Source: Mytilus galloprovincialis
Lineage: Eukaryota; Mollusca; Bivalvia; Mytilida; Mytilidae
DNA length: 64,000 nucleotides
Assembly: GCF_965363235.1 (NCBI RefSeq)
Contig: NC_134841.1
Span: 36,485,440-36,549,439, forward strand
Reading direction: 5' to 3'
The translations under genes were made by a program, and so were the position numbers. Each line of letters starts with the position of its first letter. Position 1 is the first letter of the stretch. Shown here piece by piece: positions 56,101 through 64,000 of the stretch. The notes under the pieces were generated by a model. That model did not search any database and had not been told where the DNA came from. It saw only the letters and a list, made by a program, of their open reading frames with translations.

Positions 56101-59100
56101 TGTCTAATGTCGCCTTTTCTTTTTTTCTAGCAGGTCGTCACGCAGATTGAGGAATTCCAGGTATGTTTTCTGTTAAGACCTTTGTGTATGTCTAATGTTG
56201 TCTTTTCTTTTTTCTGGCAGGGCACGACGCAGATTGGAGATTCGCAGGTATGTTTTCTGTTAAGGCCTTTGTGTATGTCTAATTTCGCCTTTTCTTTTTT
56301 TCTAGCAGGTCGCGACGCAGATTGAGGTATTCCAGGTATGTTTTCTGTTAAGACCTTTGTGTATGTCTAATGTCGCCTTTTCTTTTTTTCTAGCAGGTCG
56401 CGCCGCAGATTGAGGAATTCCAGGTATGTTTTCTGTTAAGACCTTTGTGTATGTCTAATGTCGCCTTTTCTTTTTTTCTAGCAGATCGCGACGCAGATTG
56501 AGGTATTCCAGGTATGTTTTCTGTTAAGACCTTTGTGTATGCCTAATGTCGCCTTTTCTTTTTTTCTAGTAGGTCGCGACGCAGATTGAGGAATTCCAGG
56601 TATGTTTTCTGTTAAGACCTTTGTGTACATCTAATGTTGTCTTTTCTTTTTTTCTGGCAGGACGCGACGCATATTGGAGATTCGCAGGTATGTTTTCTGT
56701 TAAGTCCTTTGTGTATGTCTAATGTCGCCTTTTCTTTTTTTCTAGCAGGGCGCGACGCAGATTGAGGAATTCCAGGTATGTTTTCTGTTAAGACCTTTGT
56801 GTATGTCTAATGTTGTCTTTTCTTTTTTTCTGGCAGGGCGCGACGCAGATTGAAGATTCGCAGGTATATTTTCTGTTAAGGCCTTTGTGTATGTCTAATG
56901 TTGTCATTTCTTTTTTTCTGGCAGGGCGCGACGCAGATTGGAGATTCGCAGGTATGTTTTCTGTTAAGGCCTTTGTGTATGTCTAATGTCGCCTTTTTTT
57001 TCTTTCTAGCAGGTGGCAATGCAGATTGAGGAATTCCAGGTATGTTTTCTGTTAAGACATTTGTGTATGTCTAATGTCGCCTTTTCTTTTTTTCTAGCAG
57101 GTCGCGACGCAGATTGAGGAATTCCAGGTATGTTTTCTGTTAAGGCCTTTGTGTATGTCTAATGTCGCCTTTTCTTTTTTTCTAGCAGGTCGTCACGCAG
57201 ATTGAGGAATTCCAGGTATGTTTTCTGTTAAGACCTTTGTGTATGTCTAATGTCGCCTTTTCTTTTTTTTCTAGCATGACGCGACGCAGATTGAGGTATT
57301 CCAGGTATGTTTTCTGTGAAGACCTTTGTGTATGTCTAATGTTGTCTTTTCTTTTTTTCTGGCAGGGCGCGATGCAGATTGGAGATTCGCAGGTATGTTT
57401 TCTGTTAAGGCCTTTGTGTATGTCTAATGTCACCTTTTCTTTTTTTCTAGCAGGTCGCGACGCAGATTGAGGAATTCCAGGTATGTTTTCTGTTAAGACC
57501 TTTGTGTATGTCTAATGTCGCCTTTTCTTTTTTTCTAGCAGGTCGTGACGCAGATTGAGGAATTCCAGGTATGTTTTCTGTTAAGACCTTTGTGTATGTC
57601 TAATGTTGTCTTTTCTTTTTTTTCTGGCAGGGTGCGACGTAGATTGAGGTATTCCAGGTATGTTTTCTGTTAAGACCTTTCTGTATGTCTAATGGTTCCT
57701 TTTTTTTTCCTTTAGGTCGTGTGGCCTTTCTTTTTTTTTTGCAGGGCGCGACGCAGATTGAGGATTTTCAGGTATGTTTTCTGTTAAGACCTTTGTGTAT
57801 GTCTAATGTTGTCTTTTCTTTTTTTCTGGCAGGGCGCGACGCAGATTGGAGATTCGCAGGTATGTTTTCTGTTAAGGCGTTTGTGTATGTCTAATGTCGC
57901 CTTTTCTTTTTTTCTAGCATGTCGCGACGCAGATTGAGGTATTCCAGGTATGTTTTCTGTTAAGACCTTTGTGTATGTCTAATGTCGCCTTTTCTTTTTT
58001 TCTAGCAGGTCGTGACGCAGATTGAGGAATTCCAGGTATGTTTTCTGTTAAGACCTTTGTGTATGTATAATGTTGTCTTTTCTTTTTTTCTGGCAGGGTG
58101 CGACGCAGATTGGAGATTCGCAGGTATGTTTTCTGTTAAGGTCTTTGTGTATGTCTAATGTCGCCTTTTCTTTTTTCTAGCATGACGCGATGGAGATTGA
58201 GGTATTCCAGGTATGTTTTCTGTGAAGACCTTTGTGTATGTCTAATGTTGTCTTTTCTTTTTTTCTGGCAGGTCGCGAAGCAGATTGAGGTATTCCAGGT
58301 ATGTTTTCTGTTAAGACCTTTGTGTATGTCTAATGTCGCCTTTTCTTTTTTTCTAGCAGGTCGTGACGCAGATTGAGGAATTCCAGGTATGTTTTCTGTT
58401 AAGACCTTTGTGTATGTCTAATGTCGCCTTTTCTTTTTTTCTAGCAGGTCGTGATGCAGATTGAGGAATTCCAGGTATGTTTTCTGTTAAGACCTTTGTG
58501 TATGTCTAATGTCGCCTTTTCTTTTTTTCTAGCATGACGCGATGGAGATTGAGGTATTCCAGGTATGTTTTCTGTGAAGACCTTTGTGTATGTCTAATGT
58601 TGTCTTTTCTTTTTTTCTGGCAGGGCGCGACGCAGATTGGAGATTCGCAGGTATGTTTTCTGTTAAGGTCTTTGTGTATGTCTAATGTCGCCTTTTCTTT
58701 TTTTCTAGCAGGTCGCGACGCAGATTGAGGTATTCCAGGTATGTTTTCTGTAAAGACCTTTGTGTATGTCTAATGGTTCCTTTTTTTTTACTTTAGGTCG
58801 TGTGGCCTTTCTTTTTTTTTGCAGGGCGAGACGCAGATTGAGGATTTTCAGGTATGTTTTCTGTTAAGACCTTTGTGTATGTCTAATGTTTTCTTTTCTT
58901 TTTTTCTGGCAGGGCGCAATGCAGATTGAGGTATTCCAGGTATGTTTTCTGTTAAGACCTTTGTGTATGTCTAATGGCGCCTTTTCTTTTTTTCTAGCAG
59001 GTCGTGACGCAGATTGAGGAATTCCAGGTATGTTTTCTGTTAAGACCTTTGTGTATGTCTAATGTTGTCTTTTCTTTTTTTTTGGCAGGGCGTGACGCAG

Positions 59101-59617
59101 ATTGAGGAATTCCAGGTATGTTTTCTGTTAAGACCTTTGTGTATGTCTAATGTTATCTTTTCTTTTTTTCTGGCAGGGCGCGACGCAGATTGGACATTCG
59201 CAGGTATGTTTTCTGTTAAGGCCTTTGTGTATGTCTAATGTCGCCTTTTCTTTTTTTCTAGCAGGTCGCGAAGCAGATTGAGGTATTCCAGGTATGTTTT
59301 CTGTTAAGACCTTTGTGTATGTCTAATGTTGTCTTTTCTTTTTTTCTGGCAGGGCGCGACGCAGATTGGAGATTCGCAGGTATGTTTTCTGTTAAGGCCT
59401 TTGTGTATGTCTAATGTCGCCTTTTCTTTTTTTCTAGCAGGTCGCGACGCAGATTGAGGTAGTCCGGACACAAAATGCATATCAACTTTTTGCACCGGAA
59501 CCTTGCCCTAATGGAAATAAAGGTGGAATTTCCCCTTCTCGGAAGCTCTCTGACTTTATCCATACTTTTTCTTCTCTATTCTTTCCTCCACTATCTGGAG
59601 TACCACTACTCTTGTAG
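44111..59617 (+). CDS. Candidate giant micro-exon gene: about 170 tandem 27-nt exons (or exon-derived minisatellite)
   Basis: The basic unit is about 88 bp. It has a 27-nt exon-like block, then GTATGTTTTCTGTTAAG, a TCTAATG motif whose A lies about 26 nt before the acceptor, a C/T tract, and CTAGCAG or CTGGCAG. Blocks are phase 0 at both ends and encode nine residues. Main types are VATQIEEFQ, VATQIEVFQ, GATQIGDSQ, GATQIEDSQ and GATQIEDFQ. Block length stays 27 nt while T-tract length varies. Measured introns at 44,243-44,303 and 44,331-44,391 are both 61 bp, far shorter than the DCAF12 introns nearby. If spliced, it would give roughly 1,500 residues of nine-residue repeats. Two blocks contain an in-frame TAG (55,967 and 57,640), and one acceptor is AAG (about 46,086). 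No family recognised. No promoter or start exon was found. Confidence 0.5.
44144..44158 (+). CDS. First, divergent block of the array
   Basis: IEDLQ followed by GTATGT. Upstream sequence reads DTQ before it, but an in-frame TGA lies just before and no T-rich acceptor tract is present. CACACAG is the only nearby AG, so this may be a broken or exapted edge unit rather than a usable exon. Confidence 0.3.
44216..44242 (+). CDS. Divergent 27-nt exon encoding VVLPKGHLP
   Basis: It is bounded by TTTCCCTTTAG and CCG/GTATGT. The sequence is unlike the other blocks, yet it has exactly the same length and phase and is followed by a 61-bp intron. Eroded versions without a donor (GGTCGTGTGGCC) recur at about 45,265, 47,228, 49,012, 50,976, 55,136, 57,715 and 58,796. 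Confidence 0.45.
44304..44330 (+). CDS. Typical 27-nt micro-exon (GAMQIEDSQ)
   Basis: Acceptor TTTTTCTGGCAG, donor CAG/GTATGT. The next unit (44,392-44,418) reads GATQIEDSQ. These first units look closest to a common ancestor of the GDSQ, EEFQ and EVFQ types. Confidence 0.5.
59441..59617 (+). CDS. Terminal exon-like extension of the last array unit
   Basis: The last unit begins VATQIEV but has no donor. The frame continues VRTQNAYQLFAPEPCPNGNK and on to PLSGVPLLL with a TAG at 59,615-59,617, 58 codons in all. No AATAAA lies in the next few hundred bases. It may be a true last exon from which the array grew, or an array breakpoint that happens to stay open. Not recognised. Confidence 0.4.
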   Translation, partial: VATQIEVVRTQNAYQLFAPEPCPNGNKGGISPSRKLSDFIHTFSSLFFPPLSGVPLLL

Positions 59618-61376
59618 TGTAGCACGGATTAGCAACTGATTTACTGTAAGCAACTGTGTGCATGTGCAGGAATATTATACAGTGTATATGATCGGTGCAT
59701 ATAAAACCAGTATTATTTCGCCTAAATATATTGTTCTAGATACTGGTGTAATGGATGTCAACACAGCCTGGCGTACCCACCACCAATTTACAACGCAACA
59801 GCAGTTGGTCTTATCCAAATTGAGCTAAGGCTGCGATCCCAGCTAGGAGCTCAATTCAAACATAAAACTTTAAAATAACTTAATGTCAAATCACTTTTGT
59901 AAACGTGCAGGAAACTGTTCCATCCCCATACTACCGGGTATATACATTTGAACTCCATATAAATCACATATGTTATATCAAATATACACTAATCAATGTC
60001 TATTACTTTAAAAGTTCATGCACTGTGGCATATACTAAAATCTAAAATTACTTCATGTACCACCAAATTATCAATGTTACTGTGGCAATTTGTTACTCAG
60101 CATATAACTCAGCTTTTTATTGTTCATTCTAAATTAAACCAATATGCCATCTTTATTGGTACTTCACTCAAGTTTCCTTACACTGCACCAGTAGCCTTAT
60201 ATCTCCTACTTCACTAGAAAAAAAACACACAACAATTTAAGTTGCTTACATAATAGTTACTTTATCACCTATTTGGGAATTTTTTTTTATTATCCTAGTA
60301 TAATTTCCTTATACCTTAATAGAAAAGTAATTTCTTAACTTAATAGAACACCTTAGCCATTTGTATCAACCCTTAAGTTTCCTTACAAACTTAAATTTAA
60401 GTATTGCAAAAAAAAATATCAGAACACAAGGCTTACTTAACATTTAATTGTCATATTAAACCTTAAACTTTTGATTAATAGTAACTTAATAAATTTATTT
60501 ATTTTATTTTAAACTATTTAATGATTTTACCGGTGTCTAAACTGGTCCGCCGTTCTATCTATAGCTTTGCACCGAAGGTCAGTGTAGCGATAAGTGAACA
60601 CAACAGGGGTCCAGTTTAACCGGTGTCCTTATGTTTGAAAATGAGCAGCTAGAGTTTACTGAATTTTTGGTATGTTTTGGGATAAAAGTCAAACTTTATG
60701 CACACCAAATCTTATTGGAAAAGAGCAGTTGTATTTTTTTTTAAATTGTCATTAATATGTTTTGATAGACAATTAAGGGGAAATAACTGTTCTCCGGCCT
60801 AAGAGGACGATGCCGTCGATGGTCCCCTGAATTTTGCACCATTTGCTTCAAATTTGAAATGCAAAGATATTTTATTGTTAATTTATAGTAAATGATTGGG
60901 AAATAATTTGTGATGCCTATTTTACCATATTTTGGGTTTGTTAAGTTTATATGTTGAAACTTTTGCGGCAAATCTCAAATCAGGGGCTCATAATTTTTCT
61001 GTTTTGAGCAAATTCCTACTCATTCTGTCTTTCTGATAAGAAATATTTCATTTAAAGGACTTATTCCAAAATATTGAGCAAAATTACAAGAAAAAACTGC
61101 CCCTAAGTAATATTAAATTAAACATTTACTTTATTTAATGGAATTTAAGTTAATAGACTTAAATTCAGTTATCGCCGGGGCCACTCACGGATTGTGTTTC
61201 ATGTTTTAGATTTACCCAACATGAGTGACGTTATATTCTGTGACGTCATTTAGTCCTTTTTAGAATTTCATCGCAGCAAGCAAGCTGTTTAAATTTCATA
61301 AGCGGTAAACTTGAAAACCCGCCCTCCCACTCCTTTTTATTGTACAAGATACTGCTTTTTTGTATTTATTTTTCAG
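59618..61376. other. No firmly supported gene between array and next exon
   Basis: A+T-rich. Short inverted ACCGGTGT.TAAACTGG and CCAGTTTAACCGGTGT occur at 60,528-60,545 and 60,612-60,627. Open frames at 59,996-60,217 and 60,741-60,971 have no recognisable features. Confidence 0.4.
61241..61248. promoter_or_regulatory. Perfect CRE-like octamer TGACGTCA
   Basis: A palindromic cAMP-response-element sequence lies next to a half-site (GAGTGACGTTAT at 61,223-61,234). It lies 128 bp before the exon candidate at 61,377. This is sequence-only evidence; an octamer can occur by chance. Confidence 0.2.
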
Positions 61377-61523
61377 GTTTGTGTCGGTGACAGTACTAGT
61401 GGTGATACAGATTTGACTGATGATGTTAACTTGTTTGCTGTTGAGAAAAGTGACTTTTATTTGAACTTTGAGCATCATAAATATATTCCCGTAAATGACA
61501 GAATTCGCTGCATAGAATCTTAA
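61377..61523 (+). CDS. Candidate terminal exon, acidic 48-residue tail
   Basis: The acceptor TTTATTTTTCAG opens a frame VCVGDSTSGDTDLTDDVNLF ... YIPVNDRIRCIES ending in TAA. Used in phase 0, the phase of the micro-exons upstream, it is open. A canonical AATAAA lies 259 bp downstream. Composition looks protein-like (mixed acidic, aromatic and Cys). I do not recognise the protein. It could end the array gene by splicing past 59,617, or belong to a separate gene. Confidence 0.4.
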   Translation, partial: VCVGDSTSGDTDLTDDVNLFAVEKSDFYLNFEHHKYIPVNDRIRCIES

Positions 61524-61564
61524 TGTTAACTATGAAATTTTAGGTTTTTGGATAATACAGACTA

Positions 61565-61622
61565 CACTTGTGTATCCCACGGTGTTTTCTAAATTTAAAG
61601 CACCAGTGTATCCCACGGTGCA
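61565..61622. repeat. Short direct repeat GTGTATCCCACGGTG
   Basis: Present at 61,570-61,584 and 61,607-61,621, in the presumed 3' UTR. Confidence 0.8.
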
Positions 61623-61637
61623 TCTTTACATTTTCAT

Positions 61638-61765
61638 ATATATCTATCTATCTATCTATCTGGTTGCCATATTATCTTCGGGTAACCGACCATAGATCTA
61701 TCTACATATACATATACATCTATGGTCTATCTATCTATATATATATATATATTATATATTATATG
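61638..61765. repeat. TATC/TA microsatellite cluster
   Basis: (TATC)n at 61,640-61,662, further CTATCTA units at 61,696-61,742, and (TA)n at 61,736-61,765. An inverted pair ACCATAGATCTATCTA and ATCTATGGTCTATCTA lies within. Confidence 0.85.
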
Positions 61766-61781
61766 AATCTATCATATTATG

Positions 61782-61787
61782 AATAAA
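61782..61787 (+). other. Polyadenylation signal AATAAA
   Basis: The hexamer in TATGAATAAAAGCTGTGG lies at a plausible 3' UTR distance from the stop at 61,523. Confidence 0.4.
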
Positions 61788-61839
61788 AGCTGTGGCCAGA
61801 TATCGCCAAACCATATATGTATTTTGTTTTAATGGCACC

Positions 61840-62398
61840 ATCTGAGATAATTGGTGTAAACACCAATTTCACATATCTTTTTGAAGGATTTGGGTGGTCA
61901 TTAAAAGGACCTTTGGTTGAGTTGCTGGGTTGCTGTCTCATCTATGGTGCTGGTGGTAGTTTTCTCTTGCAGTTAGTACTATGGGTAAGAAAGGCAGGCA
62001 CTGGGTCCAACTGTCCTTTTCTGTAAACATCTTGCTCTTTACTTTTTAGCTTGGCCTCTCTATGTTCCACTATTTTTTCCCCACTCTGTGTAACAATGTG
62101 TAAGACATCTATGTTTAACTTCCGGTTTTTTTCCATAGTCTTGCTTGTTAGGTAAACTGTTTATCCATGCTTTGCTGAGGTTCCTGGCAAGTTGTTGTTT
62201 CTGTGAATTCCAGATGCCAATCTGGCCTCCATGCCTCTTGAGAAGATTACATACATTCTTAGGTAAATTCACACTCAAAGACCTGTGCACAGCTTCATTC
62301 TTGTTGGTGGTGTTGTAAAGCTTCATACTACTAATTGCATCTTCGCTAAGCTTCATTCTCAAGATCTCTTGTAGTAACAACTTTTCTTTTTCATCCAT
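61840..62398 (-). pseudogene. Decayed coding remnant, probably mobile-element derived
   Basis: The minus strand begins MDEKEKLLLQEILRMKLSED and includes YNTTNKNEAVHRSLSVNLPK and a later segment with VYRKGQLDPVPAFL. The TTNKNEA-H-R.LSV-LPKNV pattern reminds me of C-terminal parts of transposon-encoded proteins found in aquatic invertebrates, but I cannot name the family. It appears broken, and no intact gene is proposed. Confidence 0.4.
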
Positions 62399-62689
62399 TT
62401 GTAGGATAGTAATGTTATGACAGCCAAGGATGCAATTCTGAAAACTGTAGGTTGAGTTTTGAACTTTTCATTGATTACAGGGATTCCTTTTAAGACTTCC
62501 AACAGTTTTCAAGAATTGCAAACAATTAGAATTATTAAACCAAGTAGTTTTAAATTTAAGTTTAAATTTTGTTTAGTTTTGACTGTTATCCTTTTAAGGA
62601 ACCTGGGGATTTCAAGAGTTAGTTGATGATGATCTTACACTAAATAACTCAAAATGTGGTGATTAAGTTGAAAGCATCTATCCCATTGA

Positions 62690-63050
62690 ACTAGAGATAA
62701 AGGATACAACAGATACAATTACGTCTGCCTCATATCTTGACTTACATCTAGAAATTGACAAAGAGGGTTGGTTGAAAACAAAACTTTACGACAAAAGCAT
62801 GAAAAGAGATGATTTCAGCTTCCCAATTGTGAACTTTCCATTTCTATGTAGCAACATTCCAGCAGTGCCTGCATACAGAGTACATCTTCCAATTGATGCC
62901 ATATTCCCTGGCTTGTATTTCCTATCATGATTGCCTTGATAGAGGGCTGGTGCTCACAAGGAAGCTATCAAATAAGAGTTCCAAATAATGAAGTTGAGAT
63001 CATCCCTTCATAAATTTTCTGGATGCCATCACAATTTGGTTCACCTTTTT
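62690..63050 (+). mobile_element. Fossil of a reverse-transcriptase-bearing retroelement (C-terminal part)
   Basis: Recognisable segments in order are YLDLHLEIDKEGWLKTKLYD, DDFSFPIVNFPFLCSNIP, and weaker downstream matches. I recall this layout from RT-domain proteins repeated many times in bivalve genomes. It is broken in several places and truncated at both ends. Class (Penelope-like, LINE or other) is left open. Confidence 0.6.
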
Positions 63051-63174
63051 TTATGGAATAACCGTTTTACAGATGATATCGGAAATGTTCCTTATGTCAT
63101 TACTACAATCCCCTTCCCTTTTTACATATGTGACCTATCGAATTAAACTATTACCAGGTTTAAATATTAATGAA

Positions 63175-63330
63175 CAACACGACCTTCTAGCTGCTTATCC
63201 TTTCAGAGCACCGTTATCACTGCTGGTTTTTGACTGTCCCACTGGTATCTTTCGCCCCTCTTTTGAGACTTCTGAAGGATCACGTTAAGAATATTTTAAA
63301 GACGTCTGGCGTACTAAATTATAATCCTAG
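63175..63330. repeat. Mytilus repeat tail fragment
   Basis: ACTGGTATCTTTCGCCCCTC and GACGTCTGGCGTACTAAATT are recurrent mussel repeat phrases, related to 7,620-7,740 and 11,160-11,260. Confidence 0.6.
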
Positions 63331-63739
63331 TATTTAAAGAATCATGGTTAAATGCTTTCCAATTTTACCCTTATGATAGCCGAAAAGGACCATTTGACGT
63401 CTAACGGCAAAAGGCATTACCACCCTCATTACTAGACTGAACTCGTCAACTTGGAACTTAATTCATAACACTCAAGTAATATTAATTAATTCAAAATAAA
63501 AGGGTCCAGAATTGAGTATTTTTTAATCAACGGCATTGTCCTATGTTAGTTATAAATAAAGCTGAATTCTTTGATTCACAGTTTTTACGAAATATTTTAA
63601 AAGCTAAGAAAACTGCATCTTATAATCAGCATGACTTTATCAGATGACAATACCAAAAAAATACTAAAAGTTCAGGCTAAAATAAGGCTATACATGTACA
63701 TAGTTATATACTGAAATTCAGTCTCAAACCCATGATATT

Positions 63740-64000
63740 GCAGGGGTGTTCTAGTACATCTTAATAAAAGTGTAAGGGGTGGTAGAAATTGTGGGGTGCT
63801 ACGCTTTTGGTAAAGGAGTAGGTTCAGTAAGACCCCTTTTTGGCCCCAAAATATAGCAGTTTTACAAAATTGTTAAAATGTAAACCTTTAGTTATTTATT
63901 GGACTGTAGAATGCTTCTGTTACATAAATATGGGCTGTTTTTGACAATACAATGCACTTATATCCAGTACTAGCACCATTAAGTCATGCTAAATTACTGA
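63740..64000. repeat. Bivalve dispersed repeat running off the right edge
   Basis: GTAGGTTCAGTAAGACCCCT, GGCCCCAAAATATAGCAGTT and ATATGGGCTGTTTTTGACAA form a repeat I recognise from bivalves. No coding signal. Confidence 0.6.

Larger units (their letters stand above)
44131..59467. repeat. 88-bp tandem array with higher-order repeats
   Basis: The landmark phrase AATGGTTCCTTTTTT occurs at 45,241 and 48,989, and at 47,204 and 50,952. Both pairs are 3,748 bp apart, which indicates a block duplication of about 3.75 kb. The pair 55,112 and 58,772 is 3,660 bp apart, one unit shorter. A local 615-bp repeat relates 53,209 to 53,824. Two intron classes alternate: GTCGCC...CTAGCAG before V-type exons and GTTGTC...CTGGCAG before G-type exons. 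TTAAGGCC follows GDSQ exons and TTAAGACC follows EEFQ/EVFQ exons. Confidence 0.95.

Noticed and set aside
48405-58728. Plus-strand frames of about 62 residues repeated through the array (TQIEEFQVCFLLRPLCMSN type)
   Set aside because: They read straight through the intron-like sequence (VCFLLRPLCMSN is the translated donor and intron). The 27-nt blocks joined by splicing are the better model.
44131-59467. Regular repeats suggesting a CRISPR array
   Set aside because: Units are nearly identical throughout with no unique spacers, the period is 88 bp, and the genome is animal. Splice signals explain the structure better.
59618-59900. Possible LTR or retroelement boundary after the array
   Set aside because: No matching second terminal repeat, primer-binding site or coding region was recognised.

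Overview
The window is A+T-rich, repeat-dense metazoan DNA, almost certainly from a marine mussel (Mytilus or a close relative). The evidence is a set of dispersed repeats I recognise as ubiquitous in Mytilus (for example 21,275-21,545, 30,935-31,105, 36,895-37,145 and 37,560-38,095), bivalve-type repeats at 7,195-7,480, 13,320-14,860 and 63,740-64,000, and LINE and Tc1 remnants. No prokaryotic features are present. Assignments rest on reading and memory; no database search was possible.

Host genes are sparse. At the left edge (643-4,395, minus strand) four exons of a DCAF12 orthologue, the WD40 substrate receptor of a CUL4-DDB1 ubiquitin ligase, join in frame. The 61-nt third exon seen ends in a 25-bp tandem array that copies the 5' splice site about 14 times.

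From 4.4 to 44 kb the window is a mosaic of transposable elements. It holds a hAT-type element with 8-bp target duplications, caught in a recent 2-kb tandem duplication (15.3-19.4 kb). A third hAT copy (42.8-44.1 kb) preserves two empty sites for insertions carried by the others. There is a Tc1 element (21,576-24,152). A minus-strand LINE (34.1-41.3 kb) is split by a 3.9-kb long-TIR element with a TCAGT target duplication, itself carrying nested repeats, and by a 1.16-kb TIR element. Several MITE families have TAA/TTA target duplications. Three tiny 29-34-bp perfect-arm palindromes are flanked by 7-bp repeats.

The outstanding feature is 44.1-59.5 kb: about 170 tandem units of about 88 bp. Each reads as a 27-nt exon with a splice acceptor and a GTATGT donor, separated by introns of about 61 bp that carry a CTAAT branch-point-like motif and a T-rich tract. 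Exons are phase 0 and encode nine residues of the form (V/G)ATQI(E/G)xxQ. The array ends in an exon open to a stop at 59,617. Another candidate terminal exon in the same phase lies at 61,377-61,523, with a poly(A) signal at 61,782. If transcribed, this would be a giant micro-exon gene; the alternative is a minisatellite built on one exon-intron unit. The right edge (61.8-64 kb) holds decayed mobile-element coding remnants and bivalve repeats.
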